A stretch of 64,000 nt of DNA from Bacteroidales bacterium 52_46 (GTDB lineage Bacteria; Bacteroidota; Bacteroidia; Bacteroidales; Muribaculaceae), in NCBI GenBank assembly GCA_001915385.1, contig MNQK01000029.1, positions 1-64,000 on the forward strand, read 5' to 3'. The position numbers were made by a program, and so were the translations under genes. Positions 49,623-58,707 of this stretch are shown one piece after another. Below the pieces are notes generated by a model. It ran no database searches. It was given only the letters and a program-made list of their open reading frames with translations, and was not told where the DNA came from. Each line of letters begins with the position of its first letter. The stretch's first letter is position 1.

Positions 49623-51290
49623 TCAATAATGGAATGATGACCCGCCAAGAAATTCCCTGAGCAGCGATGTCGGCGGTATGTCGCGCTCGGGTATAGGCGC
49701 GAAATAGCTAAGGAATTTCATCAGCCGGTACGCTTCGGCATATTCCGGCATGTCGCGCGGGAAGTTTTTCAGCAACGCTTCGCCGTAGTCGCGCATCACG
49801 CCAAGCTCGAATATGAGCGATGAGTTGAACGTCGAGTCGGCATTCTCTTGATATGGGAAAATCCACCGTTCCTCGCCGCGCCGCACGCTCGGCCAGCGTC
49901 TTATCGTCTCCATCGCCGATGTGCCGCGGTACTTGTGGTCGCGTATGATGCGGCGCAGCAGGCGGTTGTCGGTCGTCGGCACCCAGTTGTGGTCGTCGAT
50001 GGCAAGAGTCGTGAGAGCCGACACGTATATCCTGTATTTCATGCAGTCGGCTATCTCCGACGTCAGTTCGGGGTTGAGGCCGTGTATTCCCTCGATGAGC
50101 AGTATCGACCTGTCGCCGAGCTGTAGCTTGTTCCCTTTGTAAAGTCGTTGTCCCTGCTCGAAGCTGTAGGTCGGCATATCCACCTCCTCCCCCGCTATGA
50201 GCCGTTTCATGTCACTGTTGAACTGTTGCAGGTCAAGGGCATAGAGCGATTCGTAGTCATAGTCGCCGCTCTCGTCGCGCGGTGTATGCACCCTGTCCAC
50301 AAAATAGTTGTCGAGCGATATCATCTTGGGCTGCAGCAGGTTGGTCAGCAGATATATCGCCAGACGCTTTGTAAAGGTTGTCTTGCCCGACGACGACGGA
50401 CCCGCTATCAGCACCACGCGGGCGCCTCCTTCGTCATAGCGGCGTTTGATTTCGTCGGCTATCGACGCTATCTTCTTGTCGTGCAGCGCCTCGGCCACAT
50501 TTATAAGCTCGGCCGAACGGTTCTCCTCCGTCGACTTGTTCAGTTCACCCACATTGCGTATACCTATGATATTGTTGAATGCCACATACTCGGTGAACGC
50601 ATTGTACATCTTTTCCTGCGTGATGGGCTGTGCCGGCACGTCGGGGGCGCTGTGGTCGCATCCTAATAGCAGAAATCCGTCGTGATACCGCCGCAGGTCG
50701 AAGCATCGCAGAAATCCGGTCGACGGCGCCAGGTTGCCGTAATAGGTGTCGATTACTCCGTCCAGACGGTAATACACCGTATAAAGTTCATGGATAGTGT
50801 CCAGAAGCTCTACCTTGTCGTCAAGGCCTTCCGCGCGGAACATCTCCTTGACATCGACCGTCAGCCGCTCCTTCCGCTCGAATGGTATGTCGCGTTCCAC
50901 GAGGCGCGTCATCGCCGCGCGCAGCTTCTCCACCACCTCGTCATTCACTTCCACATTGTCGAGACGGCAATAATACCCTTTTGATATCGAGTGGCAGATG
51001 TTGAGGCGCGTGCCGGGATAGCACTCCACGACAGCGCGGTAGAGCATCATGCACAGCGAGCGTATGTACACCCTTATGCCCGACGCGCTCGTCACCGGCA
51101 GATATTCCACCTGCTTTGGCGCGAACACCGCATACTGCAGGTCCTCGGTCTTGTTGTTGACACGCGCGCATATCGGCGTGAACGGAATCTCGTCCTCTAT
51201 CCGCTTCAGTATGTCCGACAGCGTCTCACCCCCCTCAAACGGTATATATCTGTTGATATTCTTGCAAAAAACTTTCAATTGCGCACTCAT
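49623..51290 (-). CDS. Nucleoside kinase (TGS/ThrRS-like N-terminus plus uridine kinase domain)
   Basis: The 555-residue cytosolic protein starts with a TGS-like domain (residues 1-70) and a threonyl-tRNA-synthetase-like second domain. A uridine-kinase-type P-loop domain covers about residues 285-480, with IAGPSSSGKTTFTKRLAIYL as Walker A and LLIEGIHGLNPEL later. It is expected to phosphorylate uridine or a related nucleoside. The TGS fusion is typical of Bacteroidota and Firmicutes homologues annotated as nucleoside kinase. It is followed downstream by a BspA-like gene in the same orientation but separated by more than 200 bases. Confidence 0.88.
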   Translation of the reverse strand: MSAQLKVFCKNINRYIPFEGGETLSDILKRIEDEIPFTPICARVNNKTEDLQYAVFAPKQVEYLPVTSASGIRVYIRSLCMMLYRAVVECYPGTRLNICHSISKGYYCRLDNVEVNDEVVEKLRAAMTRLVERDIPFERKERLTVDVKEMFRAEGLDDKVELLDTIHELYTVYYRLDGVIDTYYGNLAPSTGFLRCFDLRRYHDGFLLLGCDHSAPDVPAQPITQEKMYNAFTEYVAFNNIIGIRNVGELNKSTEENRSAELINVAEALHDKKIASIADEIKRRYDEGGARVVLIAGPSSSGKTTFTKRLAIYLLTNLLQPKMISLDNYFVDRVHTPRDESGDYDYESLYALDLQQFNSDMKRLIAGEEVDMPTYSFEQGQRLYKGNKLQLGDRSILLIEGIHGLNPELTSEIADCMKYRIYVSALTTLAIDDHNWVPTTDNRLLRRIIRDHKYRGTSAMETIRRWPSVRRGEERWIFPYQENADSTFNSSLIFELGVMRDYGEALLKNFPRDMPEYAEAYRLMKFLSYFAPIPERDIPPTSLLREFLGGSSFHY

Positions 51291-51626
51291 ATTGTTTCCT
51301 TTCTATTCTCTAATTGTTCAAATCATAATGCGATATTCTCTCCCGACTATGCGGTTTTTACCTTTCTGCAGTCACCATCCCTTATGCTGATTCCATCCTC
51401 TGATGTAGGGCTGCACCTCGGTGCAGCCGCCGGCATTTCAGAATTGAATCCTTTACTTCCGGTAGAAACTCCATAAAAAGAAAGCACTGTATGTTAAAAT
51501 CACTCCGTAAATATACTAAATTTTAACACACAATGCTCCCCCTTTTTCCTTTATTTTTATCCCCAAAGCCCTGCAAAAAGTCCTTAGCGACCCTAATGAC
51601 CCTAATGACCTTATCGACCTTACCGC
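51291..51626. other. Intergenic region with a hairpin and array F
   Basis: No gene is seen. A strong hairpin GGCTGCACC (51409-51417) and GGTGCAGCC (51420-51428) lies in the centre, and array F lies at its right end. The nucleoside kinase promoter is not obvious. Confidence 0.5.
51579..51623 (-). repeat. 9-bp tandem repeat array F (five units)
   Basis: Plus-strand units are AGTCCTTAG, CGACCCTAA, TGACCCTAA, TGACCTTAT and CGACCTTAC. Read on the minus strand they become GGTCATTAG-type nonamers like those of array C. It begins within a few bases of the TolC-like gene's stop codon. Confidence 0.8.
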
Positions 51627-52934
51627 TCACTCGCTCTGGTTCGTGGCCTGCAGGTAGCTTACCCTCGCCACGCAGTAAGCCCCGTATGCCTCCGTGTACC
51701 GGTCGAGGCTTTGGCGGTACAGCGTCTGGGCGTCAAGCAGATCGGTCACGTTGCTCACTCCGGCGAGGAAGAAATTCTCGTTCATGCGCAGGTTCTCGGC
51801 CGACTGGGCTATGGACTCCTTGGCAATCTGCATCTTGCGGTGAGCCGACGTCAGGTCGTCCCATGCGTTGACCATCTTGATGCACAGCATCTGCGACAGG
51901 TCCTCCATCTCTCTCCGTGCGTTGGCCGACTCTATCTTGCGCCGTTTGATGGCGTGCGAGCCGCCCCACCACGATGTGATGGGCACCGATACGCTGACAA
52001 ATACCGCGCCGAATCCATGCTTCTGGCTGATGATGTCGTCGTAGAAATATCCGGCGCCGACACCTACCGTAGGCAGGTTTTCACCCACCGCTATTTTCTC
52101 CTCGAGTTCGGCCGCTTTCACCTTCTTCTGGAGCAGGTGGTAGTCGGTAGTCATGCCAAGGGCGGCGTTGGGGTCGATATAGATGTCCGACGGAAATGCC
52201 GGTACCTCCTCCGGAGTCTCGCTCTCGGCTATATCGATACTGTCACCGTCGAGACCGATGTACTGCGCAAGCAGTTGCCGCGACAGCGCTATGCCGTTGT
52301 CGAGGTCGACCATTGTCGAGCGCAGCTCGTTTTTGCGCAGCTGCACCTTGAGCAGTTCGTTGCGTGTCGTGACCCCCGCTTTAAGAGCTACGCCCACCTG
52401 GTATTCGAGCGTGTCCACGAGCGCTATCACATCCTCGAGCGTGTGGCGTTTCGACTTCAGCGTCACTAACTGCCAGTAATATTTCTCGGCCGTCAGCGTC
52501 ACGTCGTCCACGGCGTTCTGACGTTCGAGGGCGGCCGCTTCGGCGCCCACCTCGGCCAGACGGTTGCCGTTGACTATGCGTCCTCCGGCAAATACCGGCT
52601 GCACCGCCGTGACATTGGCGCTCACGCCCCGCTTTATCATCTGCAGGGTGGCTATGTTGAATATGTCGAGGTCAACCACAGGCTTGTTGGCGGCGAAGGC
52701 CATTCCCGATGCCGTTACCGTCGGAAAATACTTGGTGAACGCCTCTTTGCGCATCTCCTCCGCAGCCTCGGCATTGCCCGCGGCCACGCTGATTTTCGCA
52801 TTGTTCTTTATTGCCAGCTCGCGGCAGTCATCCAGTGTGAGCCGGCGTGTTTCCGTCGCCGGACCCTCATTGCTTTGCGCGGTGGCGCCGAGCAGCGCCA
52901 GCATTGCTGTAAGTGTTATTGACAGACGTTTCAT
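51627..52934 (-). CDS. TolC-family outer-membrane efflux protein
   Basis: The 435-residue protein starts at ATG 52934 with a signal peptide (1-19 or so). LTLDDCRELAIKNNAKI and the later DLTSAHRKMQIAKESIAQSAENL helices are typical of TolC coiled coils that form the trans-periplasmic channel. It is the last gene of an intact MFP-RND-OMP operon, 11 bases downstream of the pump. The paired half-domains and length (about 415 mature residues) are normal. It exports substrates of the pump encoded upstream. Confidence 0.92.
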   Translation of the reverse strand: MKRLSITLTAMLALLGATAQSNEGPATETRRLTLDDCRELAIKNNAKISVAAGNAEAAEEMRKEAFTKYFPTVTASGMAFAANKPVVDLDIFNIATLQMIKRGVSANVTAVQPVFAGGRIVNGNRLAEVGAEAAALERQNAVDDVTLTAEKYYWQLVTLKSKRHTLEDVIALVDTLEYQVGVALKAGVTTRNELLKVQLRKNELRSTMVDLDNGIALSRQLLAQYIGLDGDSIDIAESETPEEVPAFPSDIYIDPNAALGMTTDYHLLQKKVKAAELEEKIAVGENLPTVGVGAGYFYDDIISQKHGFGAVFVSVSVPITSWWGGSHAIKRRKIESANARREMEDLSQMLCIKMVNAWDDLTSAHRKMQIAKESIAQSAENLRMNENFFLAGVSNVTDLLDAQTLYRQSLDRYTEAYGAYCVARVSYLQATNQSE

Positions 52935-52945
52935 AATCGTAGGAA

Positions 52946-55900
52946 TCATTTCTTGGTTGTCTCATCTGTTTTGTCTGTTTCGTTGCCGGTCGCAGTTGCC
53001 TGAGGCTGCACTGCCGGAGCCTGTGCGGCCGTGGTCTGCGCGGCGGTCTGCGGCATTCCCGCTACCGCGCCGGTATCGCTGCCGGTGTAGAATGTCGGGG
53101 CGGGGGAGTTGCCGAAGTCGGGCGTCGGCGCTCCGTAGGGCGGGTCAAGTTTCGTCTTGCCCGAGAATTTCCACATCATCACCGGTATGACGGTCAGCGT
53201 GAACACCATCGTCAGCGGCGTGCCGAAGAAGATGACCGTACCCATCGGTTTCCACAACGCGCTGTTCGAGATTACCATAGGCAGCACACCCATCGTGGCG
53301 GCGGCCGAGGTCAGGAATATCGGGCGCATACGGCGTTTGGCCGATTCTATCGAAGCCGCCCTGTTGTCAAGGTTTTCCTGCCCCTGCAGCTGTTCGGCAT
53401 AGTCAATCATGATGATTGCGTTGCGCACGAGGATACCCATCAGCGATATGATGCCGAGTGTACATGTCAGCGAAATCGGCTCGTCCATCACAAACAGTCC
53501 GAAAGCGGCGCCGGGTATGCACAGCAGCAGCGACACGAGCAGTATCACCGATACTGCCACCTGCTTGTAGTGCAGCAGTATGATGAAGAATATTATCACT
53601 ACCGCGATAGCGAGCGCCGAGAGTATCTGGGGCAGTATCTCGTCGGTGTTCTCGTATTCGCCCCCGTATTCTATGCTGACCCCTTCGGGCAGTTCTACGC
53701 CGTCGAGCACGCTTTGCAGGTGTTCGGTCACGGCCATCGCGTTGGTGCCGCGCTCGTTCTCCGCTATCAGTGTGATTGTAGGCTCTCCGTTATAGTGTCC
53801 CACGAGGCCGTAGTCCCATACCGGCACCACTTCCGAGAACTGGTGCACAGGCGCGCTTGCAAACTCAAGCACCGGAACCTCCTCGTTGGTAAGCTCGCTC
53901 ACGTCGGAACGGTTCGCCTTATCGCTCTTGACCACCACGTCCATGCCGTAGTCACCCTCCCATACCGTAGCCACGGGCAGCCCGCTGCTGTAGCGCATGG
54001 CGAGTGTGGCTTCCACGAACAGGCTGTTGAGCCCTAAGCGCGACATTATCGGGTCGTTCGTCTCCACCATAGTGCCTATCTGCGGGGTAGAGGTGTTGGG
54101 GCGCACGAGACGCAGCCCGTCGGTGCGGCGCATCCGTGACAGCACCGTGTCGGCTACCGCCTGGAGCTGCCTGAAGTCGTCGCCTGTCACTCTCACCTCG
54201 ATCGGGTAGTCGGCGTTGGAGTAGCTCAGCTGCTTGAAGCGGCAGTACGCCTCGGGGAAATATGATTCGAACTTGTCGGTATAATCGTCGAGCACCGCCT
54301 CGGTGGCGTCATTGCTCACAGTGTTGACTATGAACTGCGCGAAGTTCGGACCCCCTACCTGCGGGGCGTAAGTGGTCTGGAACCGCGGCGACGAGCAGCC
54401 GTGGAACACGCACACCGACACTACGCGGCTGTCGCCCCTCAGTATGTTGGCGAGCGAGTCGGCCACCACGTCGGTTCTTGCCAGCGGTGTGCCCGTAGGC
54501 AGGTATATCTCGACGGCAAACTGGTTGCGTTCGGCTATCGGCATCAGCTTCATGGGGCGTTTCACAAATATCAGGGCGCCTATCACCACGCATGCGAGTC
54601 CGCCGATGAGCGTCACTGTCGGGAATTTGAAACACAGGTCGGCCAGTTTGTTGTAGCTCTTCTGCAGCACGACGAAAAATGAGAATTTCTTCTTGCCCGA
54701 AGCTACTGCCTCCTGCTCCAGCCTGTAAATCGGTTTCTTGATGAGCTTGAACTGGAGGTAGGGCACGAGTATCTCGGCTATGCACAGCGACACGAACAGT
54801 ATTATCGTTATCGCCCACGGGAAGTCGTTCATGAAGTCGCGGAACATGCCGTTGAGCGTTATCAGGAACGGGAAGAACGTAATCGATATGGCGCATGTGG
54901 CCGAGAATATCGCCTTGAGGAATTCCACCGCCGAGCGGTAGGCCGCCGTCTTGCGGTCGACGCCGTCCGAAATCAGTTCCACATAGTTGTCGATGATTAC
55001 CACCGAGTTGTCCACAATCATGCCCAACGACACGATCAGACACGCCAGCGTCACCGTGTTAAGCTCTATCCCGAGAGCATAGAATATACCTAAGGCTATG
55101 AATATCGTGATGGGTATCGTACCCGCCGCTATCAGCGCTACCTTGATGGGGAGCAGCAGCATTATCACAATCACCACCGCTACGATGGCTATCAGAAGTT
55201 CCGACAGGAAGTAGTTGACCGACGAGCTTACCACCGTAGGCTGGTCGGTGATTTTGAACACGTTGACATCGGCCGGAAGCGTCTTCTGGAATTCATCTAA
55301 TTTTTCCTGCACCTGCTTGCCCATCTCCACTATGTTGTTGCCGTCTTTCATCGACACGCTCAGCAGCAGCGACTTGGCGCCGTTGTTGGTTATGTAGCTC
55401 GTCGGGTCGGGATACTCCTTGACCACACGCGCTATATCCTTCACTCTCACTATCGACCCGTCGGGCGTGGAGAATACGATCATGTTCTCGACATCGCGCA
55501 CCGAGTTGACAGGGCGGCTCACATAGATGGGCGACGTATAGTCAGCCCCCTTGATTTCGCCTCCCGTGGTGCTGAAACCCTGCGCCAGCATCGTGGCAGC
55601 GAGCATGTTGGCCTTGATGCCGTAGTGGGTGAGGCGTTCGTTGTCCACATAAATCGACACCTGTTCCTTCTGCTTGCCGTAGTCCGACATCTGTCCCACC
55701 GACGGCACAGTGCGCAGCAGGTCGCGCAGATTGTCGGTTATATCGCCCAGTTCGCGGTATGTCTTGTCATCCGACGATATGGCTATCAGCAGCGATGAGG
55801 TGTCGCCGAAGTCAGTCAGCGCCTCCACTGCGAGCACATTCTTCGGGAGCGACATTTTCTCTTTCTCGAGGCCGATCTGAAATTTGTTCCAGAACGGCGT

Positions 55901-56230
55901 GGTGTCGTCGATATCCTCGTCGAGTTCCACAAACACTATCGCCATTCCCGACGTGCATCGCGAGTGTGTCTTGCTCTTGTCAACCTCCTTGTATGAGAAG
56001 ATGAAGTCCTCGAGCGGCTTGAGCACCTCGTTCTCCATCTGGGTGGCGCTGGAGCCGGGGCATACGGTCACGACAAGACCCTCCCTGACAGTAAAGCTCG
56101 GAAACTCATTCTTGTCCATCTTCTCGAGGGCAAAGATACCGAACGCTACAAGCACGGTCACTATCAATATCACTAATTTGCGGTAACGCAGTCCGAACGC
56201 CACGATGCCGCCCTTGCTCTGGGGACTCAT
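52946..56230 (-). CDS. RND-family efflux pump (AcrB-like) with a Pro/Ala/Gln tail
   Basis: The 1094-residue inner-membrane pump has 12 expected membrane helices and two large periplasmic loops. GLRYRKLVILIVTVLVAFG begins helix 1, and the helix-4 region contains SLGMIVDNSVVIIDNYVE with its proton-relay aspartates. The C-terminal half repeats the fold and includes LVRNAIIMIDYAEQL and SAAATMGVLPMV. Beyond the last helix the final ~60 residues form an unusual tail rich in Pro, Ala and Gln (for example TAAQTTAAQAPAVQPQ) ending TDKTDETTKK. Substrate class cannot be read from the sequence. Confidence 0.93.
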   Translation of the reverse strand: MSPQSKGGIVAFGLRYRKLVILIVTVLVAFGIFALEKMDKNEFPSFTVREGLVVTVCPGSSATQMENEVLKPLEDFIFSYKEVDKSKTHSRCTSGMAIVFVELDEDIDDTTPFWNKFQIGLEKEKMSLPKNVLAVEALTDFGDTSSLLIAISSDDKTYRELGDITDNLRDLLRTVPSVGQMSDYGKQKEQVSIYVDNERLTHYGIKANMLAATMLAQGFSTTGGEIKGADYTSPIYVSRPVNSVRDVENMIVFSTPDGSIVRVKDIARVVKEYPDPTSYITNNGAKSLLLSVSMKDGNNIVEMGKQVQEKLDEFQKTLPADVNVFKITDQPTVVSSSVNYFLSELLIAIVAVVIVIMLLLPIKVALIAAGTIPITIFIALGIFYALGIELNTVTLACLIVSLGMIVDNSVVIIDNYVELISDGVDRKTAAYRSAVEFLKAIFSATCAISITFFPFLITLNGMFRDFMNDFPWAITIILFVSLCIAEILVPYLQFKLIKKPIYRLEQEAVASGKKKFSFFVVLQKSYNKLADLCFKFPTVTLIGGLACVVIGALIFVKRPMKLMPIAERNQFAVEIYLPTGTPLARTDVVADSLANILRGDSRVVSVCVFHGCSSPRFQTTYAPQVGGPNFAQFIVNTVSNDATEAVLDDYTDKFESYFPEAYCRFKQLSYSNADYPIEVRVTGDDFRQLQAVADTVLSRMRRTDGLRLVRPNTSTPQIGTMVETNDPIMSRLGLNSLFVEATLAMRYSSGLPVATVWEGDYGMDVVVKSDKANRSDVSELTNEEVPVLEFASAPVHQFSEVVPVWDYGLVGHYNGEPTITLIAENERGTNAMAVTEHLQSVLDGVELPEGVSIEYGGEYENTDEILPQILSALAIAVVIIFFIILLHYKQVAVSVILLVSLLLCIPGAAFGLFVMDEPISLTCTLGIISLMGILVRNAIIMIDYAEQLQGQENLDNRAASIESAKRRMRPIFLTSAAATMGVLPMVISNSALWKPMGTVIFFGTPLTMVFTLTVIPVMMWKFSGKTKLDPPYGAPTPDFGNSPAPTFYTGSDTGAVAGMPQTAAQTTAAQAPAVQPQATATGNETDKTDETTKK

Positions 56231-56296
56231 TGTTTATATCTTTTTGATAATCACTTATTCATTTCTTAATCTGGGAGTGGGGAGTGGGGAGTGGGG

Positions 56297-56315
56297 CGGG
56301 GGCGTCTCGCCCCCG
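56297..56315. repeat. Solitary GC-rich hairpin of the 47.4/59.2-kb element family
   Basis: This is CGGGGGCGTCTCGCCCCCG, identical to the left hairpin of the full elements. It lies between the RND pump start and the adaptor gene stop, just downstream of GGAGTGG-type short repeats. Confidence 0.8.
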
Positions 56316-56347
56316 TGCTATTTCCGCACATGCTATTTCCCTCCCGC

Positions 56348-57379
56348 TTACTTTATAGCCGTAATCCTCGAATTGCGGCTTACCTTCTGCTGGCCTTTCA
56401 CTATCAGTGTGTCGCCGCGCACTATGCCGCTGCTGATTACGATGCCCTCGTCGGTCAGCGCGCCCGTCACGACATTGCGTCTGATGGCATAACCCGCCGA
56501 ATCAAGCCATACGTAATGGCTGTTGTCGGAATCAAGCATCACCGCGTCGAGCGGTACGGTAAGGCTGCGGCTCGTGGAGTCGGTGTTGAGGGTCACGTCG
56601 CATATCATTCCCGGCAGCAGTTCGCCGTCAGGATTATCGACAGTCATCTTCACATCGTAAGCACGTGTGATGGGGTTGGCCGATACGCCTTTCTCGGTGA
56701 TTTTTCCGGTGAATCTCTTGTTGCCGAGTGCCGAAACGGTTATGTCGGCCTCGCCGGCGCCCGGGATGGATGAAATCTCATTTTCCGGTATCGATACATT
56801 TACTTTGACCGGGTCGATATTGACAATCTTGACAACGGGAAGTCCCGGAGCGGCCGTCATCCCCGCGTCCATGAATTTCTCCGACACGTAGCCCGAGATG
56901 GGAGCGTAGAGCGTGCCGTCATTGAGCGTCTTGCGGGCGATGGCCTCGGCGCTTTGCGCCTGTTTGAGCGTCTGCTCCATCTCCACCCACTTGATGTCGG
57001 CTATCGCGCCGGCGTCGTGCAGCATCTTCATGCGGTTGTAGGCGTCCTGTGCCTCAGCGAGCGCCGCTTTCGATATGTCGTATGCATTTCTGAGCGACGA
57101 GGCGTCGACCGTGGCTATCAGCTGACCTTTCTTTACAAAGTCGCCTGCCGACACATTCATCGTCTGTATCGTGCCGGGCACCGTGAAACTGGCCACCGTG
57201 CCGCTCGACTCCTCTACCGTGCCGGAATAATTCCTTGATGTTGACATGTTTGATTCACCGGCCACCGCGGTTTCCACTCTTATCACCTCCGGAGCCGTCG
57301 ACTCTTTCTTTTCATGACACGACGACAGGAAAGGCACCGCTGCCAATGCTATTGCCGCTTTCATCAGTATCGCTTTCAT
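56348..57379 (-). CDS. RND efflux periplasmic adaptor (MFP) lipoprotein
   Basis: The start ATG 57379 (MKAILMKAAIALAAVPF) gives 343 residues with a lipobox SSC. VPGTIQTMNVSAGDFVKKGQLIATVD is the first half of a biotinyl-lipoyl domain, and LYAPISGYVSEKFMDAGM is the second half, flanking an alpha-helical hairpin. The beta-barrel and membrane-proximal domains follow. It links the inner-membrane pump to the TolC-like channel. It is the first gene of the three-gene efflux operon. Upstream frame extensions run through AT-rich intergenic DNA and were rejected. Confidence 0.92.
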   Translation of the reverse strand: MKAILMKAAIALAAVPFLSSCHEKKESTAPEVIRVETAVAGESNMSTSRNYSGTVEESSGTVASFTVPGTIQTMNVSAGDFVKKGQLIATVDASSLRNAYDISKAALAEAQDAYNRMKMLHDAGAIADIKWVEMEQTLKQAQSAEAIARKTLNDGTLYAPISGYVSEKFMDAGMTAAPGLPVVKIVNIDPVKVNVSIPENEISSIPGAGEADITVSALGNKRFTGKITEKGVSANPITRAYDVKMTVDNPDGELLPGMICDVTLNTDSTSRSLTVPLDAVMLDSDNSHYVWLDSAGYAIRRNVVTGALTDEGIVISSGIVRGDTLIVKGQQKVSRNSRITAIK

Positions 57380-57641
57380 AACCTGAACAGTTAAAACGTT
57401 AATATTATGCAAAATCACACATCCCCGGCACGTGCATCCCTTCATATTACACATTACACGTAAAATCATATTACACGAAATTTACATGTACTTACATGCT
57501 GCCGTTTTTCCGTGGTTGTAAATACTAAACAACAAACCCCCGCAAATTGATTACCGCCATTGATTATTTCCCTAAAATACTTACCTTTGCATCCAATCCC
57601 GGCATAATAATCCCTCATTCCCCCGCATCGGCACCCGTCAC

Positions 57642-57695
57642 TCGGACAAGTCAGACTTGTCCGACCCGTCCGACTTGTCTGACCGGTCCGACAAT
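57642..57695 (+). repeat. 9-bp tandem repeat array G (six units)
   Basis: The units are TCGGACAAG, TCAGACTTG, TCCGACCCG, TCCGACTTG, TCTGACCGG and TCCGACAAT. The core TC(N)GAC is constant and the last three bases drift. Confidence 0.85.
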
Positions 57696-57729
57696 CGCGA
57701 TTGACCTAAATATCCCCCTTGGGTGTTTT

Positions 57730-57893
57730 AGAGATTGTCTAAATTTATATGATGCAGATTTTGAGAGGGATTGTCAGATGGATTTTTGATTGCGATGAAG
57801 GAGCGTAGCCGTAGCTACGTGACTGAAGAGCGAGCAAAAAGACGCTGACAAGACCCTCAAAAGCAAAGTAATATAAATTTTAGACAATCTCTT
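57730..57893. mobile_element. MITE-like palindromic insertion with probable TTA target duplication
   Basis: The terminal arms GAGATTGTCTAAATTTATAT (57731-57750) and its inverse (57871-57891) flank inner inverted pairs (TTTTGAGAGGG...TTGTCAG against CTGACAAGACCCTCAAAAG) and a central GTAGCCGTAGCTAC palindrome. TTA directly adjoins both ends, fitting a 3-bp target duplication. There is no transposase, so it would be a non-autonomous element mobilised in trans. It ends 12 bases before the HipA-like gene's -7 box. Confidence 0.75.
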
Positions 57894-57904
57894 AAATTTA
57901 TTCT

Positions 57905-57912
57905 TATCTTTG
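57905..57912 (+). promoter_or_regulatory. -7 box very close to the HipA-like ATG
   Basis: TATCTTTG matches the consensus, and the ATG lies only 6 bases downstream at 57919. Transcription would start at or next to the A of the ATG. A usable -33 element would have to lie in the right end of the MITE (around 57878-57884). Confidence 0.45.
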
Positions 57913-57918
57913 CATGCT

Positions 57919-58707
57919 ATGAATGAAATCCGAACAACCGATGCCGTGCGCTATGTCCTGCCGCTTCGTGAGGGTGGGTCGCTTCCGGCGCTTGTCGATG
58001 CCGACGACGGCTTTAAATATGTGCTTAAGTTCCGTGGGGGAGGCCACGGTGCAAAGGCTCTTATCGCCGAATTCATTGGCGGAGAGATTGCCCGCGCCGC
58101 AGGTATGCGCGTTCCCGAACTCGTCTTTGTCAACCTCGACGAGAGTTTCGGCCGCACCGAGGGCGACGAGGAGATACAGGACCTGCTGCAGGCGAGCCGC
58201 GGGCTCAACCTCGGTCTGCATTTCCTTTCCGGCGCCCTGACATGGGACGTCGTCGTCAACACTGCCGACCCTATGGAAGCCTCGCGTATCGTATGGCTCG
58301 ATGCGTTTATCACCAATGTCGACCGCACCTGGCGCAACACCAACATGCTCCTGTGGCATGGCCGCGAGCTGTGGCTCATCGACCACGGTGCCTCACTCTA
58401 TTTTCATCACAACTGGACTGGTTGGGAAAAAGCCGCGCTGTCGCCATTCCCATATATCAAGGACCACGCCCTGCTACGCGATGCATCCATGCTCGATGAG
58501 GCCGATGTCGAGATGCGCACGCGCATCACCCCCGAAGTCATCGATGCGGTCGTGGCAGCTATTCCCGACACATGGCTGCTGCAGGCTTCGGAGGAAATAT
58601 CTCCCGATGAGCAGCGCCGCGTATATGCCGAATTTCTGAAAACTCGATTGTCAAACTCCCATATTTTCGTAAATCATGCCCGAGAAGCCCGAAATGCACT
58701 TGTATGA
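57919..58707 (+). CDS. HipA-like Ser/Thr kinase
   Basis: From ATG 57919 (MNEIRTTDAVRYVLPLREGG) the protein has 262 residues, shorter than full HipA because it lacks the usual N-terminal HipA domain. FKYVLKFRG has the ATP-binding Lys37, LDAFITNVDRTWRNTNML the catalytic Asp135 and Asn142, and LWLIDHGASL the metal-binding Asp155. Free-standing HipA-like kinases of this size are known in Bacteroidota. It shares a 32-base overlap with the DUF3037 gene downstream, so the two are coupled. A partner HipB-type repressor is not found here, and the target is unknown. Confidence 0.88.
   Translation: MNEIRTTDAVRYVLPLREGGSLPALVDADDGFKYVLKFRGGGHGAKALIAEFIGGEIARAAGMRVPELVFVNLDESFGRTEGDEEIQDLLQASRGLNLGLHFLSGALTWDVVVNTADPMEASRIVWLDAFITNVDRTWRNTNMLLWHGRELWLIDHGASLYFHHNWTGWEKAALSPFPYIKDHALLRDASMLDEADVEMRTRITPEVIDAVVAAIPDTWLLQASEEISPDEQRRVYAEFLKTRLSNSHIFVNHAREARNALV

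Larger units (their letters stand above)
57380..57918. other. Intergenic region between efflux operon and HipA-like gene
   Basis: This divergent region contains array G (57642-57695), a plus-strand -7-like TACCTTTG at 57592-57599 with no gene directly behind it, the palindromic insertion at 57730-57893, and the HipA-like gene's -7 box. No additional gene is seen. Confidence 0.5.
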
